Assembly (NCBI GenBank): GCA_016838945.1
Contig: JADLKP010000003.1
Coordinates: 1-40,379 of the forward strand
Reading direction: 5' to 3'
DNA from: Methanobrevibacter sp.
Lineage (GTDB): Archaea > Methanobacteriota > Methanobacteria > Methanobacteriales > Methanobacteriaceae
Length of the DNA: 40,379 nucleotides
Of the stretch, positions 1 to 7,649 are shown one piece after another. The notes beneath the pieces are model-generated. The model worked only from the letters and a program-made list of their open reading frames with translations, searched no databases and was not told the origin of the DNA. Each line of letters starts with the position of its first letter. Position 1 is the first letter of the stretch. A program made the translations under genes and the position numbers.

Positions 1-139
1 AATAAAGTGAAGAATATAAATTTTGCAAAGGAAATTGAAACTCAAAATATCCTAAAAAATAATAAATAAAGTGAAGAATATAAATTTTGCAAAGGAAATT
101 GAAACTCAAAATATCCTAAAAAATAATAAATAAAGTGAA
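1..139. repeat. Tandem repeat, 64-bp unit, about 2.2 copies
   Basis: Two essentially identical 64-bp units lie at 1-64 and 65-128, and an 11-base start of a third (129-139) runs to the start codon at 143. Each unit carries a TATA-like AATATAAAT (about 13-21 and 77-85) and an AAAGTGAA segment that, in the last partial copy, serves as the weak ribosome binding site of the next gene. The duplication therefore copies the promoter and leader region of that gene. The array may continue left of the window. Confidence 0.9.
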
Positions 140-142
140 AAC

Positions 143-1084
143 ATGATTATAGATTCACCTCTAAAAATAAGAAACATCACTCTTTCCAATCGTATCGTAT
201 TGCCTCCTATGGCAAGAGAGCTCAGTGAGGAAGGAAAGGTTTCAGATGAATTGATTGACTATTACCAAAAGAGAGCAGACGGAACAGGGCTTATAATAGT
301 AGAGCATTCATATGTCTCTCCTGAAGGAATTGCAAGCAAAAGGCAGTTGTCCATGGCAGATGACAGCGTGATTGATGGATTTAAGAAACTTACTGATGCC
401 ATACATGCTCAAGGCAGCTTTGCAATTGCACAGATAAGCCATGCGGGATTTGAATCAATGAGTGAAGATAAGCTCAATTTAAATGAAATGACTCCTGAAG
501 ATATGGATGAAGTGAGGAATGCATTTATTGAAGCTGCTGTGCGAACTCAAAAGGCAGGTTTCGATGGTGTGGAGATTCACTCTGCACATGGATACTTCCT
601 GAACCAGTTCTATTCACCTTACACAAACAAAAGAACCGATGAATATGGTGGAGACCTTGAAAATAGAATCAGATTGCATAATGAAATAATCCGAGAAGTC
701 CGTGACCGTGTAGGTGAAGACTATATAATAGCCATTCGCTTAGGTGCCTATGACTATTTGGATGATGGATCAAAGCTTGAAGACATTCCAATTGCTGTAA
801 ATTCATTTATAGAAAATGGAGTTGACCTGATAGATATCAGCGGTGGACTCTGCAGATATAGAAGTCCAGTCAGCAAGGAGCCGGGATACTTTAAGGAACT
901 TAGCAAAATAGCTAAGGAGTCATGTGATGTTCCTGTGATTCTCACCGGTGGAGTGAAGAAGGCAAAGGATGCTGAAAGATTGCTTGAAGAGGAATACTGC
1001 GACTTGATTGGAATCGGCAGGGCATTTTTAATGGATGCTGAATGGTCTAAAAAGGCATTGTATAAATTAAGGAAAATAGAATGA
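143..1084 (+). CDS. NADH:flavin oxidoreductase, Old Yellow Enzyme family
   Basis: The 313-residue protein is a complete FMN-dependent (alpha/beta)8-barrel of the Old Yellow Enzyme/YqjM type, expected to be cytoplasmic and to reduce activated C=C bonds or related substrates with NAD(P)H. Visible landmarks are the N-terminal PLKIRNITLSNRIVLPPM segment, the HSAHGYFLNQFYSP motif (His pair that binds the substrate carbonyl), the TDEYGGDLENR signature, and the C-terminal FMN-phosphate segment with TGGVKKAKDAE and GIGRAFL. It lacks the C-terminal iron-sulfur/NADH domain of 2,4-dienoyl-CoA reductases, so it is a short single-domain member. The physiological substrate cannot be told from sequence. It is followed by a 120-bp gap and probably transcribed alone. 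Confidence 0.9.
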   Translation: MIIDSPLKIRNITLSNRIVLPPMARELSEEGKVSDELIDYYQKRADGTGLIIVEHSYVSPEGIASKRQLSMADDSVIDGFKKLTDAIHAQGSFAIAQISHAGFESMSEDKLNLNEMTPEDMDEVRNAFIEAAVRTQKAGFDGVEIHSAHGYFLNQFYSPYTNKRTDEYGGDLENRIRLHNEIIREVRDRVGEDYIIAIRLGAYDYLDDGSKLEDIPIAVNSFIENGVDLIDISGGLCRYRSPVSKEPGYFKELSKIAKESCDVPVILTGGVKKAKDAERLLEEEYCDLIGIGRAFLMDAEWSKKALYKLRKIE

Positions 1085-1204
1085 ACTTCATGATAGATAA
1101 GCATATATGATAAAAAACAAGAAATCATCACAACAAAATAGAAAGATCAAAAAAATTTTAATTTACCAACTGACAAAATTGAAAAAACATATGAGGGCAA
1201 GACA

Positions 1205-2899
1205 ATGAGGAATATTATAATTGTTGAATGCGTTTCTACTGGAATAAACTTTATTCAAGACATTATTAATAGGAATTATAATCCTATAGTATTGCAGACA
1301 AAAAATGAAGAAGGGGAAGCAAATCAAGCTTATGAAAAGCTACTTAAAGACTCTTATAAAAAAATAGAGGCTGATTTTGAACTTATTTATGAAAAAGGTT
1401 CCTATGAAGAAACTCTTGATATGGTAATGAAATATGATCCTCTATTAGTTATTGCAGGATCTGAAAAGGGAGTGATTTTAGCAACCAAATTGGCAAATGA
1501 CTTAAGCCTTAAATGCAATCCAATAGAAAATCTTGATGCAATGACCCTTAAGGATAAGATGCAGGAAAGAATAGCTGAAAAGGGCCTTAGACATATTCGT
1601 GGAAAGGTGATACGTTCAATTGAAGAGGCTATTGATTATTATGATGAATGCGGATTCAAGGAAGTTGTTGTAAAGCCTGTCTACAGTGCAGGTTCTGTTG
1701 GCGTTAGGATTTGCTTAAATAAGGAAGATATGATAAATTCCCTTGAAGAACTCTTCAATGAAGTAAATATATATGGAGACGAAGTAAATGAATTTGTAAT
1801 CCAAGAGAGGATTGACGGAGATGAATATATTGTCAATACAGTTTCCTGCAATGGAGTTCATCGCATAACACTTATGTGGAAGTATACCAAGCGAAAAACC
1901 AATGAAGGTGGGCAAATTTATGATTACCAAGTAACTGTTAATGAATTAGGCCTTGGTGAAGCGAATCTGGTGGAATATGCTTATGATGTGGCGAATGCCA
2001 TAGGCATTAAATACGGACCTATTCATGGAGAATACATGATAGATGAAAATGGCCCTGTATTGATTGAAGTCAACTGTCGTCCATGCGGCTTGAATATGTC
2101 AGCGAAATTTATAGATAAAATATCCGGCCAACATGAAACAGACAGTGCTCTTGATTCCTATTTGAATCCTGAGAAGTTCAATTACGAAAAGAATAAAGGC
2201 TACACATTGTATGAACATGGTGCGATAAAGACAATCGTTGTTCCAAAAGACATCACTGCCGAATCAGCCCCTATGGCTGAAATCAGCAATAGACTGAAAA
2301 GCCATTGTGAAACCAGCATGGACATTATCGAACAGGCGCAATTCTTTACCAAAACACAAGATTTGGAAACAACTGGAGGAACAATTTACTTAGCTCATGA
2401 GAATCCCTACATCCTTCAAAAGGACCTCGATTTTTTATGTGATGTAGAAAAGTATGCATTTCAATTGGTATTGAGCAATCGGGAAGAGAAAAAGACATCC
2501 TTTGATGAAGATGAAAGCTACAATGACCTTAAAAGCATTTTAAATAAAATCCATGCTTATGGATTAACCCTATTTGTAACAGATGAAATCTTTGATGAAG
2601 TAGACTTGATGCAAGTATTGCCTGAAGAAATCAGGGATGTGAAGGGCGATTTTGATTGCGTAGTTGTCAATTTGAATAAAAGCATTACCAATAAAAAGGA
2701 TGACGAAGTGGCAAATCTATTGCTGAACATTATTGATAGGGTAAAGGTCGGAGGATTCATATTCATTCCTCAATCAACCTACCAATATCTTCCTAATGGC
2801 AGAATTGGGGCTGAAGCATTGATAAAGGTTTTAGATTTGAAACTGGAGCTTCCATTGCTGGACTTTAAAAAAGTTGCGATAGCTTCAAAAAGATTATGA
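1205..2899 (+). CDS. ATP-grasp ligase with extra C-terminal domain
   Basis: The 564-residue protein has an N-terminal pre-ATP-grasp Rossmann-like region (about 1-110, starting RNIIIVECVSTG). An ATP-grasp core follows (about 115-330): the KPVYSAGSVGVRI nucleotide-binding loop near 157-169, IQERIDGDEYIVN near 200, and the metal-binding IEVNCRPCG near 290. This architecture is typical of carboxylate-amine ligases such as L-amino-acid or dipeptide ligases and carbamoyl-phosphate-like enzymes; the substrate is unknown. Residues about 425-564 form a further domain with an FDCVVVNLN strand and a VKVGGFIFIPQ segment, resembling the end of a Rossmann methyltransferase but without a visible SAM-binding loop. 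The start is supported by GAGG 8 bases upstream. No neighbour suggests a pathway. Confidence 0.8.
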   Translation: MRNIIIVECVSTGINFIQDIINRNYNPIVLQTKNEEGEANQAYEKLLKDSYKKIEADFELIYEKGSYEETLDMVMKYDPLLVIAGSEKGVILATKLANDLSLKCNPIENLDAMTLKDKMQERIAEKGLRHIRGKVIRSIEEAIDYYDECGFKEVVVKPVYSAGSVGVRICLNKEDMINSLEELFNEVNIYGDEVNEFVIQERIDGDEYIVNTVSCNGVHRITLMWKYTKRKTNEGGQIYDYQVTVNELGLGEANLVEYAYDVANAIGIKYGPIHGEYMIDENGPVLIEVNCRPCGLNMSAKFIDKISGQHETDSALDSYLNPEKFNYEKNKGYTLYEHGAIKTIVVPKDITAESAPMAEISNRLKSHCETSMDIIEQAQFFTKTQDLETTGGTIYLAHENPYILQKDLDFLCDVEKYAFQLVLSNREEKKTSFDEDESYNDLKSILNKIHAYGLTLFVTDEIFDEVDLMQVLPEEIRDVKGDFDCVVVNLNKSITNKKDDEVANLLLNIIDRVKVGGFIFIPQSTYQYLPNGRIGAEALIKVLDLKLELPLLDFKKVAIASKRL

Positions 2900-2910
2900 G
2901 AAGGGTTCAT

Positions 2911-3092
2911 CCCAATTACAAACATGCCAAATAATTTAAATATGGAAAATATATCCCAATTACAAAACATGCCAAATAATTTAAATATGGAAAATATATC
3001 CCAATTACAAAACATGCCAAATAATTTAAATATGGAAAATATATCCCAATTACAAAATATACCAAATATTATTTAAATATGGAAATATAAAG
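2911..3092. repeat. Tandem repeat, 45-bp unit, four copies
   Basis: Four head-to-tail copies begin at 2911 (44 bp, one A shorter), 2955, 3000 and 3045. The first three are nearly identical and the fourth is degenerate. They fill most of the 350-bp gap between the ATP-grasp gene and gatA. The remainder (about 3093-3251) is AT-rich with a TATA-like TATATAAA at about 3102-3109 that could serve gatA; no gene is seen there. A minus-strand open frame through the repeat only reflects the 45-bp period being a multiple of three. Confidence 0.92.
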
Positions 3093-3242
3093 TTAATATA
3101 TTATATAAAAAATAATGAAAATTACTATTTTTTATTAATTATATTTATTAACAGTTGATGACAACAGACTGTTACTACTAACTGGCAGTTGAAGTCTAGA
3201 AACTGTTACTCATAATTACAAATATTCATGAAAGAGAAAAAA

Positions 3243-3246
3243 GGTG
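3243..3246 (+). promoter_or_regulatory. Ribosome binding site fixing the gatA start
   Basis: GGTG lies five bases before the ATG at 3252, matching the archaeal Shine-Dalgarno core. It falls inside the reading frame if the upstream ATG at 3228 were used, so the 3252 start is preferred. Confidence 0.6.
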
Positions 3247-3251
3247 TTTTA

Positions 3252-4637
3252 ATGAATATCCTTGAAAAATTAAATGCAATTAAAAATCAGGAAATTACTG
3301 CAAAGGAAAATGTAGAATCATATTTAAAAGTAATTGAAGAAAAAAATGAAGACATTAACGCTTTTCTTGAATTAAATACCGAACAGGCTATTGCTAAAGC
3401 TGAAGAAATCGATGCTAAAATCAAAGCTGGAGAAGAGGTCGGAGCTCTTGCAGGTTTAGTGTTTGGTATTAAAGCTAACATTAATGTGGAAGACTTAATC
3501 ATTTCCGCTGCATCCAAAACCTTGGAAGACTATATTGGAAGCTATGATGCAACTGTCGTCAAGAAAATAAAGGCAGAGGACGGAATCATCATCGGAATCA
3601 ACAACATGGATGAGTTTGCAGCAGGAAGTTCAACTGAAACCTCATACTATGGAGCGGTAAACAACCCCGCTGCACCTGGAAGAATCCCTGGAGGTTCAAG
3701 TGGAGGAAGTGCAGCAGCAGTGGCAGCAGATATGTGTGACATTGCAATCGGTTCTGACACAGGCGGATCAATCAGAAACCCATCTTCCCACTGTGGTGTG
3801 CTTGGTATGAAACCTACATACGGTGCAGTTTCAAGACAAGGTTTGCTTGACTTGTCAATGAGTTTAGACCAAATCGGACCTATGGCTCGTGACATCACTG
3901 GAATCGCCCTTGCACTTGACACCATCATCGGATATGACCCAACCGAATGCACAACCTTGAAATGGGATGCCCCTAACTTTACAGAAATAGCTGAATCAGT
4001 TAAAGGGGAAGAAAAGCCATTGGCTGGCATGAAAATAGCTACATGTAAGGAATTCAAGGAAGTCACCAGCGATGAGATCAATGGAATCATTGACGAATCT
4101 GTAGCTAAGCTTGAGGAATTAGGTGCTGAAGTAGTTGAATTAAGCTTCGACCACATCGACATCTGTTTACCTACCTACTACCTCATCAACTATGTTGAAT
4201 TCTTCTCTGCAACCAGAAAATACGATGGAAGAAAATACGGTTCAAGAATCGAAGAGGTATGTGGTGCAGAAGTACTTAGAAGAATCCAAATGGGTTCATA
4301 CATTTCACAAAAGGAATTCAGCGGCAAATACTATCAGAAAGCACTTCAAGCTAGGTCCCTCATTAGAAATGAGATCAATAAGATGTTGGAAGGTGTGGAC
4401 TTGATTGTAGGGCCTACCGTTCCTAAATTGCCACACAAATTAGGTGAAGAATTGGAACCTATGGAAATGTATGCATACGACGTCCTTACCGTAATTGCTA
4501 ACTTGGCAGGTATTCCAGCAGCTAGCGTAAAAGCAGGTGAAGTTGAGGGCATTCCTGTAGGATTGCAATTGCAGGCAAAACCTCAAGATGATGCAAAGAT
4601 TGTCAAAGCAATGGCTGCATTCGAGTATGCAAAATAA
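3252..4637 (+). CDS. gatA: Asp/Glu-tRNA amidotransferase subunit A
   Basis: GatA is the amidase subunit of the GatCAB complex, which releases ammonia from glutamine to amidate misacylated Asp-tRNA(Asn) (and Glu-tRNA(Gln) in organisms without GatDE). The amidase signature is intact: Lys74 in FGIKANI, the cis-Ser at 149 in GGSSGGSAAAVAAD, and the nucleophile Ser173 in GSDTGGSIRNPS. The 99- and 24-residue spacings match the family. The protein is 461 residues from the ATG at 3252, about normal length for the family; an in-frame ATG at 3228 would add eight residues but has no binding site. gatB and gatC are not adjacent. A T-rich hairpin terminator follows the stop. Confidence 0.95.
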   Translation: MNILEKLNAIKNQEITAKENVESYLKVIEEKNEDINAFLELNTEQAIAKAEEIDAKIKAGEEVGALAGLVFGIKANINVEDLIISAASKTLEDYIGSYDATVVKKIKAEDGIIIGINNMDEFAAGSSTETSYYGAVNNPAAPGRIPGGSSGGSAAAVAADMCDIAIGSDTGGSIRNPSSHCGVLGMKPTYGAVSRQGLLDLSMSLDQIGPMARDITGIALALDTIIGYDPTECTTLKWDAPNFTEIAESVKGEEKPLAGMKIATCKEFKEVTSDEINGIIDESVAKLEELGAEVVELSFDHIDICLPTYYLINYVEFFSATRKYDGRKYGSRIEEVCGAEVLRRIQMGSYISQKEFSGKYYQKALQARSLIRNEINKMLEGVDLIVGPTVPKLPHKLGEELEPMEMYAYDVLTVIANLAGIPAASVKAGEVEGIPVGLQLQAKPQDDAKIVKAMAAFEYAK

Positions 4638-4647
4638 ATTTAAATCA

Positions 4648-4690
4648 TAATGGCTTTTAGCTATTATTTTACTTTTTTTACTTTTTTTAG
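4648..4690 (+). terminator. Hairpin plus T-tract terminator after gatA
   Basis: A 7-bp stem (TAATGGC/GCTATTA with one G-T pair, loop TTTTA) at 4648-4666 is followed by several T-runs to about 4690. It lies 10 bases after the gatA stop and fits a transcription terminator; T-runs alone can terminate archaeal transcription. Confidence 0.6.
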
Positions 4691-4734
4691 CTATTTTTTA
4701 CTACTATTTTTATTTTAATTTAAGAGGATTTAAA

Positions 4735-5424
4735 ATGACAGACAATTCATCAAATAAGCAGAATTCCAACAGAAGAAACAGAAACAATTCTAAAAATTCC
4801 AACAACAAAAAGCTCATTCAAGAAATAAGCAAACTGAAAGAAGAGCTTGAAATCAAAAATGAAGAGATTCAGGAATTGGAATATGAATTGTCCCTAAAGG
4901 ATGAAAAGATAGAGGACATAAGGAATGACTTGGAATTGAAAGCTGTTGAAATTGATGAATGCAGTCAAAAATTGGATGAAGCGAAAGATAAAATAAGCAA
5001 GCTCAACAATGCTCTTGTCAAATACAAGTTTGAAAGGGAGAAGCTTGACTTGAAGTTGAAAAACGAGATAAACTATGAGAAGTCAAGAATGAAGGAAATG
5101 GATGATTTAGAGAAGAAAATCAATGAGAAGGTAGCAATCATTGATGACAAGCAGGATCAAATCAACTACCTCAGAAGCCTGATCAATGACTATAAGGAGC
5201 AAGTCAAAAGCAATGCAGATAACCTTGAGCTTCAATTGAAGAAAATAACAAAGACTTATGACAATCTATTAAGCCAAAAGGATTCAATAATAGAAAAGCA
5301 GGACAAGACAATTGAAGAGATGATTGAATCTGCAAAGCAAATGGCAAAAGACAATAAGGCTACAATTACAAGCCTTGAATTGCAAATAGGCAATTATAGG
5401 GAATTGCTGAAAAAATATGAATAA
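4735..5424 (+). CDS. Coiled-coil protein of unknown function
   Basis: The 229-residue protein has no recognised enzymatic domain. Residues 1-25 are Asn/Ser/Arg-rich and probably disordered. From about residue 26 to the end it is almost entirely charged heptad sequence (Lys/Glu/Asp with Leu/Ile at a/d positions), interrupted near 140-165 by INYLRSLINDYKEQ. It has no signal peptide or membrane segment, so it is likely a cytoplasmic rod or scaffold. GAGG seven bases before the ATG supports the start. It follows the gatA terminator and is convergent with the EF-hand genes. A role in cell-shape or chromosome organisation is possible but not shown. Confidence 0.7.
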   Translation: MTDNSSNKQNSNRRNRNNSKNSNNKKLIQEISKLKEELEIKNEEIQELEYELSLKDEKIEDIRNDLELKAVEIDECSQKLDEAKDKISKLNNALVKYKFEREKLDLKLKNEINYEKSRMKEMDDLEKKINEKVAIIDDKQDQINYLRSLINDYKEQVKSNADNLELQLKKITKTYDNLLSQKDSIIEKQDKTIEEMIESAKQMAKDNKATITSLELQIGNYRELLKKYE

Positions 5425-5431
5425 AAATTGA

Positions 5432-5458
5432 TCAATACCTATCAATGAAGAGTATTGA
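5432..5458 (-). terminator. Possible terminator between convergent genes
   Basis: A perfect 7-bp inverted repeat (TCAATAC-N13-GTATTGA) lies between the ends of the coiled-coil gene and the convergent EF-hand gene. On the minus strand it is followed by a T-rich stretch, so it may end the minus-strand transcript. The long loop makes this weak. Confidence 0.3.
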
Positions 5459-5504
5459 AAAACACGAATAAAAACAATTAAAAAAAAGTAAATTATTCTA
5501 TAAA

Positions 5505-6185
5505 TCAAACAAGATTCATAGAATAATAGAACGAAGGCAATGTCAACTCATAATATCCTTCTTCATAATTCAAGTTCAAGTCATCCGGATTAGAGATGGT
5601 TGCACCACATTCGCCACATCTGTAGACTCCGCCGGATTCATATATTGCTTCACTTCCACAATATGGACAGGTTTCAGCTCCGTCTCCATCACTTGAACTG
5701 CCGCTTCTTAAAGCAAATGGATTTGAATTTGATGAAGAAGATGAAGAAGATGAAGATTTTTTAGCCCTTTCTTGAGCTTCCCTTTGAGCCTTTTTCTCCT
5801 TATTTTTCAAATCATTGATGAATCCTTTTACTTTTATAACATAATGGTCATATTCTCCACCTATGAGCAGCCCATTATCGTTTTTATCACAATATACAAA
5901 CATTTCATAGAGATCATTTTCACTGATGCTGTATTTTGAAGTATGATCATAGGATTTAACTTCATCAAAGCTTAATCCCCCATCGCCGTTTAGATCCAAT
6001 TGGGTGAAATCAGCATATTTTGTATTGGTATCTTCTGTATAGGAATCATACGGAATTCCTAAAACCAGATTGCCTATAAGACTGATTATAAATAGAACTA
6101 TCCAAACTGCACAGCATCCAACTATGATTCTGCTGATAATGTTCATTTCATTGAACCTATTAATCTTATCCTCTAAACCTGACAT
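5505..6185 (-). CDS. Membrane protein with EF-hands and C-terminal zinc ribbon
   Basis: The 226-residue protein has one strong membrane segment (about 17-42). Two EF-hand-like calcium loops follow (64-75, DLNGDGGLSFDE; 100-111, DKNDNGLLIGGE), then a Lys/Glu-rich helix, a nine-serine run (144-152) and a zinc ribbon formed by CPYC (173-176) and CGEC (190-193). It ends in a short conserved tail containing NPDDL. It is a paralogue of the gene just upstream on the same strand, sharing the TM/EF-hand/Ser-linker/zinc-ribbon order. The ATG at 6185 follows GGGGAT at 6189-6194; a TTG 18 bases further upstream lacks a binding site. Function is unknown; calcium-responsive regulation at the membrane is an inference. 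Confidence 0.75.
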   Translation of the reverse strand: MSGLEDKINRFNEMNIISRIIVGCCAVWIVLFIISLIGNLVLGIPYDSYTEDTNTKYADFTQLDLNGDGGLSFDEVKSYDHTSKYSISENDLYEMFVYCDKNDNGLLIGGEYDHYVIKVKGFINDLKNKEKKAQREAQERAKKSSSSSSSSSNSNPFALRSGSSSDGDGAETCPYCGSEAIYESGGVYRCGECGATISNPDDLNLNYEEGYYELTLPSFYYSMNLV

Positions 6186-6228
6186 AAAATCCCCTTTTCT
6201 CAAGTAATTATTATTTTATGTAAACTTA

Positions 6229-7068
6229 TTAATTAATAGTTATGGTAACTGGAGCTGTCAACTCCATATATCCTTCCCCATATCCCAACTCCAGATCATC
6301 CGGATTGTAGATATTGGAACCGCATGCAGCGCATCTATAATGGCCTCCGGTTTCATAGACAGATTCGCTTCCGCAGTATGGGCAGGTCAAAACATAGCCT
6401 TCGCCACTATCATATTCTTGATCATCTAGACTGTTGGTGGATTTGGAGTTTCCTGAACTGTAATCATGGCCTCCGCTTGATGAGGATGAACTGGAATATT
6501 TGAATTTGTCACTGCCTGAACTGGAAGAACTGGAATCAATGTAATATTTCCTATAAAATTTTAAATCATCATAAAACAGTTCATACTCATGGCCCTTCAG
6601 ATAGCCATTATGATTCGTATCCGCCTCATTGAAATATTTGGTCACGTTTGAATCAGGTATGTTTGGATTTACTTGCAAAGCCTCATCAAGGGATAATCTC
6701 CCATTCCCATCCACATCAAAATATTCATAGGTATGGCCATAGCTTATAGGAAAGCTTTCACCAGCATCATGATAAACAACTGCAACCACAATAAAACCAA
6801 TGAAAAGAATTAAAGGCACATAGCAGCACCACATCTTCATACTGCCATTCCTTTTTGAATCAGGATTGGCATTTGTGCCATTAGAATTAGAACCGAGCGA
6901 TGCAGAAGCGTCAACACTTGAAGTGCCTATGAAACCAAACGATGCAGAAGCGTCAGCACTTGAAGCACCTATGGAATCATTCAAACTTGAATCCAATTTG
7001 AATCCACATTCAGCACAATAAATGGCCTTGTCAATATTTTCCTTTCCACATTTTGCACATTTTTTCAT
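6229..7068 (-). CDS. Zinc-ribbon/EF-hand membrane protein
   Basis: The 279-residue protein begins with a zinc ribbon (Cys4, 7, 18, 21; KKCAKCGKENIDKAIYCAEC). A duplicated 14-residue Ala/Ser-rich linker follows, then one membrane segment (about 80-99), two EF-hand loops (118-129, DVDGNGRLSLDE; 150-161, DTNHNGYLKGHE), Ser-rich linkers, and a second zinc ribbon (Cys229, 232, 246, 249) with an NPDDL tail. The shorter paralogue lies 43 bp downstream and is likely co-transcribed. GAGGGGGG a few bases before the ATG at 7068 gives a strong ribosome binding site. EF-hands imply calcium binding and zinc ribbons imply nucleic-acid or protein contacts; which side of the membrane each faces is uncertain. 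Confidence 0.75.
   Translation of the reverse strand: MKKCAKCGKENIDKAIYCAECGFKLDSSLNDSIGASSADASASFGFIGTSSVDASASLGSNSNGTNANPDSKRNGSMKMWCCYVPLILFIGFIVVAVVYHDAGESFPISYGHTYEYFDVDGNGRLSLDEALQVNPNIPDSNVTKYFNEADTNHNGYLKGHEYELFYDDLKFYRKYYIDSSSSSSGSDKFKYSSSSSSSGGHDYSSGNSKSTNSLDDQEYDSGEGYVLTCPYCGSESVYETGGHYRCAACGSNIYNPDDLELGYGEGYMELTAPVTITIN
6890..6973. repeat. In-gene 42-bp duplication (14-residue linker)
   Basis: Two 42-bp copies within the zinc-ribbon/EF-hand gene share GATGCAGAAGCGTCA (starting at 6899 and 6941). They encode a repeated Ser/Ala/Asp linker between the N-terminal zinc ribbon and the membrane segment. The duplication preserves the frame. Confidence 0.8.
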
Positions 7069-7130
7069 ATTACCCCCCTCAATATAAAAATCAGCTATTT
7101 ATAAAAAAACTTAAAAAAATAGAATAGTCA

Positions 7131-7511
7131 TTAAATGTCAATGGTTATAAGAACCTCATCTCCATCATTAAAATTGTATTTGTCTCTCAATTTGTCCTTT
7201 GCTATGAACTCAAGATAATTTTCGTCATGGGTTGTCTTGTCTGGAAATACGATTGCTCCAACAATCTCATCATTGAGATGAGCTTTGATATACCTTACGG
7301 CACCGAATCCTTGATCTGGCTTTATGACATTCTTGCAGCTGTTTTTCATCAGTCTGATGTCATCAAGCTTATCCTCTTCTACAATAAGATTCAAAGTTCC
7401 GGCAAATGGGGTGAACCCGCATTTCTCTCTGAACTGGTCCTTATAAAAGTCCTGACCTAAAAAATATGCAGCTTTTCCTAAACCTGTTGTAACAATTCCT
7501 GTAATTTCCAT
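7131..7511 (-). CDS. ribK: CTP-dependent riboflavin kinase
   Basis: The 126-residue protein matches the archaeal riboflavin kinase family, which phosphorylates riboflavin to FMN using CTP rather than ATP and is unrelated to bacterial RibF. Landmarks are the N-terminal GIVTTGLGKAAYFL, the GFTPFAGTLNLIVE substrate segment, a GFGAVRYIKAHLN strand, and the C-terminal LRDKYNFNDGDEVLITI, all typical of this small barrel enzyme. Length is normal for a stand-alone member without the N-terminal HTH domain found in some archaea. AGGGA precedes the ATG. The product FMN would serve flavoproteins such as the OYE-type enzyme at the left edge and, after prenylation, the UbiD-family enzyme. Confidence 0.93.
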   Translation of the reverse strand: MEITGIVTTGLGKAAYFLGQDFYKDQFREKCGFTPFAGTLNLIVEEDKLDDIRLMKNSCKNVIKPDQGFGAVRYIKAHLNDEIVGAIVFPDKTTHDENYLEFIAKDKLRDKYNFNDGDEVLITIDI

Positions 7512-7553
7512 TATAATCCCTAAATAAATGTAATACTTATAAATAAATAATTT

Positions 7554-7639
7554 AAAACTATTGTGAAACCAATAATAATTATAGCATGCATAATATAATA
7601 ATTAAAAACTATTGTGAAACCAATAATAATTATAGCATG
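7554..7639. repeat. Direct repeat, 35-bp copies, period 51
   Basis: Two identical copies of about 35 bp (from AAAACTATTGTGAAACC to ATAGCATG) start at 7554 and 7605, in the gap between ribK and the downstream end of the GT2 gene. The intervening 16 bases are AT-rich. No gene or RNA is recognisable there. Confidence 0.88.
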
Positions 7640-7649
7640 AACCGATTCA

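Noticed and set aside
2779-3015. Minus-strand open frame with a repeated CNWDIFSIFKLFG peptide
   Set aside because: It arises only because the 45-bp tandem repeat is a multiple of three; it overlaps the end of the ATP-grasp gene and has no binding site.
2911-3092. CRISPR array
   Set aside because: Units follow one another without unique spacers, there is no palindromic repeat core and no cas gene is nearby.
3140-3230. Possible small RNA or tRNA upstream of gatA (ACTGTTACT repeats)
   Set aside because: No cloverleaf, no CCA-adjacent acceptor stem and no GTTCRA T-loop; only short imperfect repeats.
3647-4162. 171-residue minus-strand frame inside gatA
   Set aside because: It is antisense to the catalytic region of GatA with low-complexity composition and no binding site.
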